Of a DNA stretch of 44,161 nucleotides, positions 31,599 through 39,573 are shown in pieces (within the stretch, counting starts at the first letter, position 1; each line of letters opens with the position of its first letter). This stretch comes from an uncultured Catenibacterium sp. GTDB taxonomy: Bacteria > Bacillota_I > Bacilli_A > Erysipelotrichales > Coprobacillaceae. The DNA is taken from NCBI RefSeq assembly GCF_900540665.1, contig NZ_UQGV01000006.1, forward strand, positions 1-44,161, in the 5' to 3' direction. A model generated the notes under the pieces. The model did not search any database. It was given only the letters and a program-made list of their open reading frames with translations, and had not been told where the DNA came from. Both the position numbers and the translations under genes were made by a program.

Positions 31599-34500
31599 TT
31601 ATAACTCCTTTACTTGATTGATAATAAGAGATAAACGATCACGGTATTGAACACGTACATTCATTTCCACAATCTTTCCTCTTTCTAATATATTCTTAAA
31701 ACGTTCATATTGGTTAGAGAAGCAGACAAATTCTACCTGTCCTGTTTCATCCTGTCCTTCAACAAATGCCATTTCTCGACCTTTCTTATCTACAATGCCA
31801 CGTACTGAACTAATAGAACATACAACTAATATGTTACGATCCATATAGTTTTCTACATCTACTAAATTAACTAGAGAATGTTTAATCTTCTGTTTTACAT
31901 ACACAATAGGATGTGTAGATACATAAAGACCAAGTACTTCTCTTTCTCTTTCTAAACGTTCATATTTGTTTTCTCTGACTTCTTCAAAGATTGGTTTTTC
32001 ATCGACTCCTAATTGTATATACTCCAACATAAGTGAAATATTCTTACGTAAATAAGCACGATTTTTATTAAATTCATCAAAAGCCCCTGCATCTATTAAA
32101 CTTTCTAACATCTTAGATGATAAAGAAGGAAGTCTGCCTAAGAAATCATACATGTCCTTAAAGAGACCTTTTTCTCTTTCTTGAATAATCATCTTATAGC
32201 CAGCAGACCCTACATTCTTAATAGAAACTAGAGAATAACGTATTCCTCCCTCTTCTACTACAAAGCGTGAATAAGAATAGTTAATAGAAGGTGGAAGAAT
32301 CTTGACTCCATAGCGTTTAGATTCTTCTATAATGCGCATCTTACTAGAAGCAGAACCTGATTCATTGGAAAGAATGGCTGCAAAGAAATAGAGTGGATAA
32401 TTGGCTTTTAAATAAGCCAATTGATAAGCGACATAGCTATAAGCGACAGAATGACTCTTATTAAATCCATAGTTCGCAAATTTCTCAATCATATGATAAA
32501 GCTTTGTGACAACACCTTCTTTAAAGCCTTTTTTCATAGCGCCTTGAATAAATTCTTCTTTCATACCTGCCATCATGATTTCATCTTTGCTGGATACAGC
32601 TTTTCTTAATATATCTGCACGCCCTAAAGAGAATCCTGCAATGACCTGAGCTATCTGCATGATCTGTTCCTGATAAATCATAATACCATAAGTAGACTTT
32701 AGGATTGGTTCTAGTTCTTTAAGTAAGTAAGTAATATTATTTTTATTCTTTCTACCTTCTAGATAGAGAGGAATGTTTTCCATTGGACCTGGTCTATATA
32801 ACGCAATGGCTGCAACGATATCATCAAAGCATCCAGGTTTCATCTTCATGAGTAATGAACGCATACCAGTTGATTCTAACTGGAATACACCTGTTGTATC
32901 ACCACGAGAGATAAGGTGGTAGGTACGTGCATCATTAAGCGGAATACTATTAATAGAAAATGTCTTACCAAGTCTTCTTTCTATATCCTTCATAACATAG
33001 TCAATCATAGTCAAGTTCTTTAAGCCTAAGAAGTCCATCTTAAGGAGTCCTGTTTTTTCGATATAATCCTTAGAGTACTGACTCATGATCATATCACTAG
33101 GACCAACAACTAAAGGGACTACATCTCTTAATGGTTCATAGGATAAGACAACTCCTGCTGCATGCTTAGTGATATTACGTGGAAGATATTCTACTAAGCT
33201 CATAGGTCCAATAAGGCGTGAAAGGACTGGATCTTTTTGAATCATATCCTGGAATGAGGCACTTGTAGAATAGACTTCACTAATTGTTTTACGATGTTTA
33301 GGTGCTGTAGGTACCATCTTCGCAATCATTTCAAGTCTCGGTAAAGGGATTCCCATCACTTTTCCTAAATCCTTTATTGCGACACGTGGCCCATATGTAG
33401 AAAATGCGACAATCTGGGCTACATGATCATGACCATATTTGTCACATACATATTGAATGACTTCATCACGACGATCATCCTGGAAGTCTACGTCAATATC
33501 TGGCATGGATACTCTTTCTGGATTTAAGAAACGTTCAAAGAGTAGATCATATTTTAATGGATCAATATTTGTGATTCCTAAGCAATAGGCAACCAGTGAG
33601 CCTGCGGCTGATCCTCTTCCTGGACCTACGAGTATACCATGTTTTTTCGCATATTGTACATAATCAAATACAATTAAGAAGTAATCATCATACCCCATCG
33701 TATGAATGGTTTTTAATTCATAGAGTAAACGGTCTTTATAGTTATCTGTAATAGGCTGGTTTCTAAAGCGTTGTTTAAGTCCTTTGATACATAAATGTCT
33801 TAAATAAACACCACTATCATTCATAGGTGTCTTGTAATGAGGTAAACCATTTTCTGTCTTCTGGATAGACCCATAACAGTTATCTATCATTTCTTCAGCA
33901 TTCTTAATAATATCTGGATAACGACTAAACAGTTCTCTGATTTCTCTTTCTGTTTTTAGATAACGTTCACTTGTAAGTGGTTCATGATCCTTATTCAAAA
34001 CTTCACCCTTTTTAGAAGCTTGTAAGAGGTCAAGCGTAAAAGCATCATGAGGATGTAAGTAACGCACATCATTCCCCCATACACAGGGAATATCTAAGAA
34101 CTGAGCATATTTAATCAATGTCTGATTACGAAGTGTATGTCCCTTGAAACCATCTTCCACAATCATTATACGATAAGAGGCACCAAAGAGCTTCTTCATA
34201 ATTTTCATAAAGCTAAGTACTGGACTTTCTATTTGAGCATGAGTAAATAAGTCTTCTTTACTTGTGGCTTCTTTTTCGATGAGTCGATCTTCATATTCAT
34301 GAGAAACAACATAAAGATGATCACGATAGTTTGATAAAGCTTTCAATGTGATAGCTTTATTCTCACTTAAGTTAATATCACTCACAATACGTACTAAATC
34401 CTTATAACCTACATCATCACGTGCATAAAGTGCAAGATGAATCAGGTCATCATTAAACATAATAGAGGCATTGACACCTAGTATCGGCTTAATAGAAGCC

Positions 34501-34664
34501 TTCTTGCAGGCTTCATAGAATTCATAGGCCCCATACATGTTGTTATCATCTGTTAAGGCAAGAGCCTGGATATGTTTTGATTTTGCGTTATCTATAAGAG
34601 ATTGAATAAGTATTGTACTCTCCTGAAAGCTATAAGCACTTTTAATTTGTAAATGTCCAAACAT
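31599..34664 (-). CDS. dnaE: DNA polymerase III alpha subunit (DnaE)
   Basis: The 1021-residue polymerase is the DnaE of Gram-positives that works beside PolC. The N-terminal PHP domain has lost its metal ligands: HLQIKSAYSF and ALTDDNNMYG replace the His-rich motifs, as in other Firmicutes DnaE. The catalytic centre has GPGRGSAAGSLVAY and PDIDVDFQDDRR. A C-terminal OB-like domain completes the protein. The start is at ATG 34664, preceded by GGAGAGG. The upstream ATG at 34691 overlaps the -10 box, so it is not used. It is the first gene of the replication run. Confidence 0.96.
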   Translation of the reverse strand: MFGHLQIKSAYSFQESTILIQSLIDNAKSKHIQALALTDDNNMYGAYEFYEACKKASIKPILGVNASIMFNDDLIHLALYARDDVGYKDLVRIVSDINLSENKAITLKALSNYRDHLYVVSHEYEDRLIEKEATSKEDLFTHAQIESPVLSFMKIMKKLFGASYRIMIVEDGFKGHTLRNQTLIKYAQFLDIPCVWGNDVRYLHPHDAFTLDLLQASKKGEVLNKDHEPLTSERYLKTEREIRELFSRYPDIIKNAEEMIDNCYGSIQKTENGLPHYKTPMNDSGVYLRHLCIKGLKQRFRNQPITDNYKDRLLYELKTIHTMGYDDYFLIVFDYVQYAKKHGILVGPGRGSAAGSLVAYCLGITNIDPLKYDLLFERFLNPERVSMPDIDVDFQDDRRDEVIQYVCDKYGHDHVAQIVAFSTYGPRVAIKDLGKVMGIPLPRLEMIAKMVPTAPKHRKTISEVYSTSASFQDMIQKDPVLSRLIGPMSLVEYLPRNITKHAAGVVLSYEPLRDVVPLVVGPSDMIMSQYSKDYIEKTGLLKMDFLGLKNLTMIDYVMKDIERRLGKTFSINSIPLNDARTYHLISRGDTTGVFQLESTGMRSLLMKMKPGCFDDIVAAIALYRPGPMENIPLYLEGRKNKNNITYLLKELEPILKSTYGIMIYQEQIMQIAQVIAGFSLGRADILRKAVSSKDEIMMAGMKEEFIQGAMKKGFKEGVVTKLYHMIEKFANYGFNKSHSVAYSYVAYQLAYLKANYPLYFFAAILSNESGSASSKMRIIEESKRYGVKILPPSINYSYSRFVVEEGGIRYSLVSIKNVGSAGYKMIIQEREKGLFKDMYDFLGRLPSLSSKMLESLIDAGAFDEFNKNRAYLRKNISLMLEYIQLGVDEKPIFEEVRENKYERLEREREVLGLYVSTHPIVYVKQKIKHSLVNLVDVENYMDRNILVVCSISSVRGIVDKKGREMAFVEGQDETGQVEFVCFSNQYERFKNILERGKIVEMNVRVQYRDRLSLIINQVKEL

Positions 34665-34689
34665 AGTATCCTCTCCTTCCTTGTTCCTC

Positions 34690-34698
34690 ATTATACCA
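34690..34698 (-). promoter_or_regulatory. Extended -10 promoter of dnaE
   Basis: TGG-TATAAT on the minus strand, consensus -10 at 34690-34695, with no good -35. The next gene upstream has its own terminator, so this should drive dnaE and followers. Confidence 0.6.
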
Positions 34699-34724
34699 AA
34701 TTATCCCTTTTATTTATAGTTAGA

Positions 34725-34753
34725 TAAAAAAAAGAACGTGCCTAAGCATGTTC
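34725..34753 (-). terminator. Terminator of thyA-folA-plsC
   Basis: GAACGTGC (34734-34741) and GCATGTTC (34746-34753) form an 8-bp stem with one wobble pair, then a T-run on the minus strand. The plsC stop codon is in the loop. Confidence 0.8.
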
Positions 34754-35464
34754 CTTAATGAGTTCATCCATTTTAGTCTGTATTCTAGATTGTACAAGAT
34801 TAGCCACTTCTACACTGCTCATATCCTTATATTCTTCATAAGGGAGTGGAGGTAAATAGTGGATGCCACAATCAACTTTCTTAATAGAGTTACTGTCTAA
34901 TACTTTAAAGCAGTTATACATAACACATGGAATAATTGGGACCTGTGCATCTATAGCCGGTTTAAATGTACCACCCTTGAATTCTAATAATTCATTTCCT
35001 TTTTTAGAACGTGTTCCTTCTGGGAAGATGACATAAGGAATACCTTCAGTCATTTCCTTTTTAACCTGTCTCATAAGCTTCATAGAAGCTCTTAAATTTG
35101 TACGGTCAATGGCTGGATATTCCATAAATTCAGCCACATCTCTAAGTAAGATAACATCTAATAGTTCTTTTTTAAAGACAATCTTGAAAGGACGTTCAAT
35201 ACTGTCAAATAATGCAAGAATATCAAATAATCCCTGATGGTTAGGAGCTACAAAGAATGCACCAGTTTCAGGTAGATACTGTGTTCCTGTGATTGTAAGA
35301 TTAACACGTGCTCTTTTAGTTGCTTTCTTTAAAAGTCTTCTTGACCAGTCAATACGTTCATCAAAAGGAATAGTATCTTTATGCTTCTTGATATACTTTA
35401 ACTGGAAAATCAATATAGGTAGTTCAAAGAAAAAACGAAGCACAATTAATATAAGTCTTTTCAT
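34742..35464 (-). CDS. plsC: 1-acyl-sn-glycerol-3-phosphate acyltransferase
   Basis: The 240-residue membrane-associated enzyme adds the second acyl chain in phosphatidic acid synthesis. It has an N-terminal hydrophobic segment, the catalytic NHQGLFD (HX4D motif), and FPEGTRSKKGN for phosphate binding. The ATG overlaps the folA stop codon as ATGA, so it is coupled to thyA-folA, although its product belongs to lipid rather than nucleotide metabolism. Confidence 0.93.
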   Translation of the reverse strand: MKRLILIVLRFFFELPILIFQLKYIKKHKDTIPFDERIDWSRRLLKKATKRARVNLTITGTQYLPETGAFFVAPNHQGLFDILALFDSIERPFKIVFKKELLDVILLRDVAEFMEYPAIDRTNLRASMKLMRQVKKEMTEGIPYVIFPEGTRSKKGNELLEFKGGTFKPAIDAQVPIIPCVMYNCFKVLDSNSIKKVDCGIHYLPPLPYEEYKDMSSVEVANLVQSRIQTKMDELIKEHA

Positions 35465-35925
35465 TTTTGATAGATTTCTAGTGTAAATGTCTCAAACGGC
35501 TTTTCTTCTACGAGACGGTAGTTATATTCAGAAAAGTCAGGGAAATATGTTTCTCCTGTATAATCTCCAGGAATACGTGACAATAAAATCTGATCACAAT
35601 ATGGAAGTGCCTGTTTATATACAGAAGCACCGCCAGAAATAAAGAGATCTTCACCACGTTCTTTAAAAGCTTTAATAGTGCCTTCTAAATCATCCACTAC
35701 TTCTACTCTTTCATCTTCAAAATTATGAGAAAGGACAATAGTATGGCGTTTAGGTAATGGTTTACCAATAGCCTGGTAAGTAGTTTTCCCCATTAATAAT
35801 GTATGATTGAGTGTTGTACTTCTAAAGTGTTTAAAGTCTTCGCTGTTATGCCATGGCATCCCATTGTCTGTTCCCTTCTTACCAATGAGATTATTCTTAT
35901 CAGCTGCAACAATAATAGTGATCAT
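35461..35925 (-). CDS. folA: Dihydrofolate reductase
   Basis: The 154-residue enzyme regenerates tetrahydrofolate with NADPH. Motifs are IIVAADKNNLIGK, MPWHNSEDFKHFR with the active-site acidic residue, LLMGKTTYQAIGK and FISGGASVY. It overlaps thyA upstream and plsC downstream through ATGA sequences. Pairing with thyA is logical, because thymidylate synthase turns methylene-tetrahydrofolate into dihydrofolate. Confidence 0.96.
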   Translation of the reverse strand: MITIIVAADKNNLIGKKGTDNGMPWHNSEDFKHFRSTTLNHTLLMGKTTYQAIGKPLPKRHTIVLSHNFEDERVEVVDDLEGTIKAFKERGEDLFISGGASVYKQALPYCDQILLSRIPGDYTGETYFPDFSEYNYRLVEEKPFETFTLEIYQK

Positions 35926-36800
35926 ACACTGACCTTACCTTTCAATGGACCATGAGACTGATAACCTTCTAGCTTGATATCTTCAATCTTGAAATCAAAT
36001 AGATTATCAATGTCTTTATTTAATACAAGATGAGGAAGAGGAAGTGGTTCTCTTTCAATCTGCGTCTTAACTACATCAAAGTGATCCTTATAGATATGAG
36101 CATCACCGATTGTATGAATAAATTCTTTTGGTTCATAGCCACATACCTGTGCAAGCATACATGTAAGTAAGGCATAAGATGCGATATTAAATGGAACACC
36201 TAAGAATGTATCAGCACTTCTCTGATATAACTGACAGCTTAAGTACTTCTTATCACTTGATACATAGAACTGCATAAGTGTATGACATGGTGGTAAAGCC
36301 ATCTCATCTACCTGGCTAGGGTTCCATGCAGAAATAATATGTCTTCTAGAGAATGGATTATTCTTTAAAGAATCAATGAGTTTCATTAGCTGGTCAGTGC
36401 CTTCATTATTGAAGTTACGCCATTGTGCTCCATAAATAGGACCTAAGTTACCATGTTTCTTCGCAAATTCATCATCATTCTTGATCTTTTCTACAAATTC
36501 TTCTAATGTTTCACCATTAAAGTCTTCACTCTTCTTAAAGTCTTCATAAGGCCATTCATTCCATATTTTTACATTACGATCTACAAGATATTTGATATTT
36601 GTATCACCTTTGATAAACCATAATAGTTCTTCCGCAATAGGACGTAAATACATCTTCTTAGTAGTAAGAAGAGGAAATCCTTCACGTAAATCATAGCGTG
36701 TCTGATATCCAAATACAGAACGTGTACCAGTCCCTGTACGATCAGGACGGTCTTCTCCATGTTCTAGGATATATCGACACATATCTAGATATTGTTTCAA
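35922..36800 (-). CDS. thyA: Thymidylate synthase, TTG start
   Basis: The 292-residue ThyA makes dTMP from dUMP. It has DRTGTGTRS (20-28), catalytic Cys172 in LPPCHTLMQFYV, and RSADTFLGVPFNIASYA. A loop of about 28 residues (90-117) makes it longer than E. coli ThyA, as in lactobacilli. The family's usual opening MKQYLD begins with TTG at 36800, eight bases after GGAGG. An ATG at 36805 out of frame gives only Met-Ile-stop, whose TGA overlaps the TTG. It starts the thyA-folA-plsC operon; only a weak TGT-TATTAT promoter is visible upstream. Confidence 0.95.
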   Translation of the reverse strand: MKQYLDMCRYILEHGEDRPDRTGTGTRSVFGYQTRYDLREGFPLLTTKKMYLRPIAEELLWFIKGDTNIKYLVDRNVKIWNEWPYEDFKKSEDFNGETLEEFVEKIKNDDEFAKKHGNLGPIYGAQWRNFNNEGTDQLMKLIDSLKNNPFSRRHIISAWNPSQVDEMALPPCHTLMQFYVSSDKKYLSCQLYQRSADTFLGVPFNIASYALLTCMLAQVCGYEPKEFIHTIGDAHIYKDHFDVVKTQIEREPLPLPHLVLNKDIDNLFDFKIEDIKLEGYQSHGPLKGKVSV

Positions 36801-36883
36801 ATCATTTTCCTCCTTTTATGCATTTGTCCACATAATAACACAAATAATCATAAATAGGATATACAAATACTGGTTCTTTGCAT

Positions 36884-36911
36884 AAAAAAGAAGAAGTATT
36901 TCTACTTCTTC
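36884..36911 (-). terminator. Terminator of the TIM-barrel gene
   Basis: GAAGAAGTA (36890-36898) and TACTTCTTC (36903-36911) pair around a 4-base loop, with a T-run on the minus strand. The stop codon (36902-36904) lies at the loop edge. Confidence 0.85.
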
Positions 36912-37591
36912 ATCTGTTCACGGTAGTTTTCCATCATACCTTTAAATATTTCAGCACTTGTAGGAGGTGTAAATGTGACTGCGTTCGCACCTGCTTCAAT
37001 GACTTCTTTAATTGTATCTTCTGTTGGTCCACCTGTCGCAATAATTGGGAAATCCTTATCAATAGCGCGTAGTGCCTTGACGATTTCTACTGTTTGTTTT
37101 CCACCAGATACGTTGATGATTTTAGCACCACTATGTAACATACGTTCTTCTAAGTCTTCGTCCAAAGATACAACAGTGAGGACAATAGGAATATCTACTA
37201 AACGAGATAATTCTCTGATCATTTCTGTATGTACAGGGGCATTGAGGACAACAGCAGCTGCACCATGTAATTCTGCATCTAAGGCAATCTTGAATACTCT
37301 TGCACCATTGGTAGTACCTCCTCCTACTCCTACAAAAACCGGTTGTCTGGCGACACCAATAATCGCATTGGTGATCTGGATTGTAGGTGTAAAGGGATAA
37401 ACAGAGAGAATGGCATCGGCGTTATTATTCGCAATAAGTGCAACATCCGTACTAAACAATAAACTTTTTATACGTCTTCCATTTACATTAATACCACTGG
37501 CTTTGTACATCACTTCTGGTACTTCTACAGTATGTTTTAATGTGGACTGTATTCTTGGTGTCATTTTAGGGGTTTTCATTAAATCATTCAT
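36902..37591 (-). CDS. TIM-barrel protein of unknown substrate
   Basis: I do not recognise a named enzyme. The 229-residue sequence has alternating hydrophobic strands and helices of a TIM barrel: LIANNNADAIL, PVFVGVGGGTTNG, AAAVVLNAPV, PIVLTVVS, AKIINVSGG, FPIIATGGPTEDTI and ANAVTFTPP. IIATGGPTEDTI followed by AGANAVTFTPP resembles the phosphate-binding end of sugar-phosphate aldolases or epimerases, so a phosphorylated ligand is plausible. There is no signal peptide. CAGGAGG precedes the ATG, and it is a single-gene unit with its own terminator. A 16-base palindrome overlaps its -10 box. Confidence 0.75.
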   Translation of the reverse strand: MNDLMKTPKMTPRIQSTLKHTVEVPEVMYKASGINVNGRRIKSLLFSTDVALIANNNADAILSVYPFTPTIQITNAIIGVARQPVFVGVGGGTTNGARVFKIALDAELHGAAAVVLNAPVHTEMIRELSRLVDIPIVLTVVSLDEDLEERMLHSGAKIINVSGGKQTVEIVKALRAIDKDFPIIATGGPTEDTIKEVIEAGANAVTFTPPTSAEIFKGMMENYREQMKK

Positions 37592-37604
37592 ATATTTTCC
37601 TCCT

Positions 37605-37620
37605 GAGTATTATTATACTC
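37605..37620 (-). promoter_or_regulatory. Palindrome overlapping the -10 of the TIM-barrel gene
   Basis: GAGTAT and ATACTC (37605-37610 and 37615-37620) flank four bases. The minus-strand -10 TATAAT (37612-37617) lies within, with only a poor -35. It could be a repressor site or a small leader hairpin. Confidence 0.4.
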
Positions 37621-37643
37621 ACGTTTTAAAAACACTATATGAA

Positions 37644-37673
37644 CAAAAAAACCAGTTTAATTAAAAACTGGTT
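37644..37673 (-). terminator. Terminator of the purine permease gene
   Basis: AACCAGTTT (37650-37658) pairs with AAACTGGTT (37665-37673), followed by T on the minus strand. The permease stop codon overlaps the stem at 37672-37674. Confidence 0.85.
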
Positions 37674-38991
37674 AGATTAAAAACGCAAAATATGCAATAA
37701 ATAGTACAAATAGCATCCAGACCATCTTGTTGATGTCTTTAGCCTGACCTGTCGCAATCATGCTGATGACATAAACGATGAATCCTAATGCGATACCATT
37801 ACTAATTGAATATCCAAGAATCATGAAGATGATAGTCACGAAACCACTTGCCGCAAAGATCAAGTTATCCCACTTGATATCCTTTAACTGAGAAGCCATT
37901 AAAATACCAACGATAACTAATGCTGGGGCAGTAACTGCTTCAGTAATCATAGACAATACTGGATAGAAGAATACTGTTAATAAGAAACAAATACCTGTTG
38001 TACATGCAGTTAAGCCTGTACGTCCACCAACACCAACACCTGAAGTAGATTCTACGAAAGATGTAACTGTAGAAGTACCGATCATTGAACCAAATACAGT
38101 TCCTACAGCATCTGCAAGTAATGCACGTTCAACGTTTACTAATTCACCATTTTCATCAATAAGATCAGCCTTTGATGCAACAGCGACTAATGTACCTGCA
38201 GTATCAAAGAAGTCTACGAATAATAATGAGAAAATAGCAACGATACACTGTGGATGAGTAAGCATTTCGTTGAACCCTCTTGCAAAAGCACCTACTAAGC
38301 TGAAATCAAAGTTAACTGATACAATTTTAGAAGGTAACTGTGGCATACCTTTTAATCCAAAGATAGAACCAAATACAACACCTACTACTGCAGTAATGAT
38401 TAAGCCATAGAATACGGCTGCTGGCTTATTCTTTACTAATAATACTAATGTGATGATGATTCCAAATAAAGCAAGTAATACTGTTGGATCCTTTAAGTTT
38501 CCTAGTGTTACAAATGTAGATTCACTTGCCACTACGATACCTGCATTCTTTAAACCTACGAATGCAACAAAGAAACCAATACCAGCACCAATCGCAAGTT
38601 TTAACTGTGCAGGAATCGCATTAATAATCATACGACGAATGTTAGTCACTGTAATGATGACAAAGATAATACCTGATACGAATACGCAGGCTAATGCCCC
38701 TTCAGGTGATAATCCCATCTGTCCTACAATTGTATAAGTGAATAATGCGTTAACACCCATACCTGGCGCAAGAGATACAGGGTAGTTTGCCATTAATCCC
38801 ATGAAGATGCTTGCGGCACCTGCAGAGATTGCAGTCGCAAGGAAGACACCCTGATGACTCATGTGTGCCTGTCCTAAGATGGCAGGATTGACTGCAAGAA
38901 TATAGGCCATTGCTAAGAAAGTTGTAATACCAGCTAGTATTTCAGTCTTAACATTTGTCCCATGTTCTTTTAGATGAAATAATTTTTCCAT
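37672..38991 (-). CDS. NCS2-family purine permease (AzgA/PbuG type)
   Basis: This 439-residue integral membrane protein has about 12-14 helices. It starts with the AzgA-type sequence containing TEILAGITTFLAMAYILAVN and has the NCS2 elements APGMGVNALFTY and FFDTAGTLVAVA. Such transporters import guanine, hypoxanthine or adenine with protons; the exact base cannot be told. GAGAGGAG precedes the ATG. The 70-base upstream region has a promoter but no room for a purine riboswitch, which many Bacillota use for this gene. Confidence 0.92.
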   Translation of the reverse strand: MEKLFHLKEHGTNVKTEILAGITTFLAMAYILAVNPAILGQAHMSHQGVFLATAISAGAASIFMGLMANYPVSLAPGMGVNALFTYTIVGQMGLSPEGALACVFVSGIIFVIITVTNIRRMIINAIPAQLKLAIGAGIGFFVAFVGLKNAGIVVASESTFVTLGNLKDPTVLLALFGIIITLVLLVKNKPAAVFYGLIITAVVGVVFGSIFGLKGMPQLPSKIVSVNFDFSLVGAFARGFNEMLTHPQCIVAIFSLLFVDFFDTAGTLVAVASKADLIDENGELVNVERALLADAVGTVFGSMIGTSTVTSFVESTSGVGVGGRTGLTACTTGICFLLTVFFYPVLSMITEAVTAPALVIVGILMASQLKDIKWDNLIFAASGFVTIIFMILGYSISNGIALGFIVYVISMIATGQAKDINKMVWMLFVLFIAYFAFLI

Positions 38992-39017
38992 TGTTTTCTC
39001 CTCTCAAAACAAAGCAC

Positions 39018-39046
39018 ATTATATTATATTCTCACACTTTATGCAA
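39018..39046 (-). promoter_or_regulatory. Promoter of the purine permease gene
   Basis: Minus strand: weak TTGCAT (39041-39046), 17-base spacer, TATAAT (39018-39023), with a second overlapping TATAAT at 39023-39028. Confidence 0.55.
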
Positions 39047-39052
39047 ACACAT

Positions 39053-39078
39053 AAAAAATCCCCTTATATTGGGGATTT
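39053..39078 (-). terminator. Terminator of the aro operon
   Basis: AAATCCCC (39056-39063) pairs with GGGGATTT (39071-39078) and is followed by T on the minus strand. The aroK stop codon (39064-39066) is in the loop. Confidence 0.85.
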
Positions 39079-39573
39079 ATTGTAATAATTCATGATATTC
39101 AGAATAGAATTGATGACTTTTTCAAGGGAACCATCATTTATAATATGATAGTCGCATGATGACATATATTTATCTCTACGTTCTTTATCTAAAGCATAAA
39201 GCTTGTCTGGACCATCCTTTAATAGAGGTCTGCCACTTGGATCGACATCCTTCACAATATCTTCAATTGGACGGTCAATATAGAAAACAACACCGTTTTT
39301 CTTTAGATATGCAATGTTTTCAGGTCTTTTAATCACCCCACCTCCAGTAGAGATGATCTTTCCTTCTAACTCAGATACTTCTTTACAGCATGTTGTTTCA
39401 TTATTTCTAAAATAGTCTTCAGAAATCGCAAACATATCTGGAATGGACATATTAAAGCGATTCACAAGATAATCATCTAAGTCAATCATTTCATGACCTG
39501 TTTTTTGTGAAAGCATATGTCCGAATGTTGTTTTACCACTTCCCATGATTCCAATTAAAACGATATTTTTCAT
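39064..39573 (-). CDS. aroK: Shikimate kinase
   Basis: The 169-residue kinase phosphorylates shikimate. The P-loop GIMGSGKTT is at residues 8-16, followed by the substrate-binding DLDDYL, STGGGVIKR and a lid with DPSGRPLL. It is the last gene of the aro operon, overlapping pheA by ATGA and ending in a terminator that includes its stop codon. Confidence 0.95.
   Translation of the reverse strand: MKNIVLIGIMGSGKTTFGHMLSQKTGHEMIDLDDYLVNRFNMSIPDMFAISEDYFRNNETTCCKEVSELEGKIISTGGGVIKRPENIAYLKKNGVVFYIDRPIEDIVKDVDPSGRPLLKDGPDKLYALDKERRDKYMSSCDYHIINDGSLEKVINSILNIMNYYNKSPI

Noticed and set aside
34665..34691. Upstream ATG start for dnaE
   Set aside because: It overlaps the -10 hexamer, and the downstream ATG has a proper ribosome site.
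38992..39052. Purine riboswitch before the permease gene
   Set aside because: Only about 60 bases are available and no conserved core or pairing is visible.
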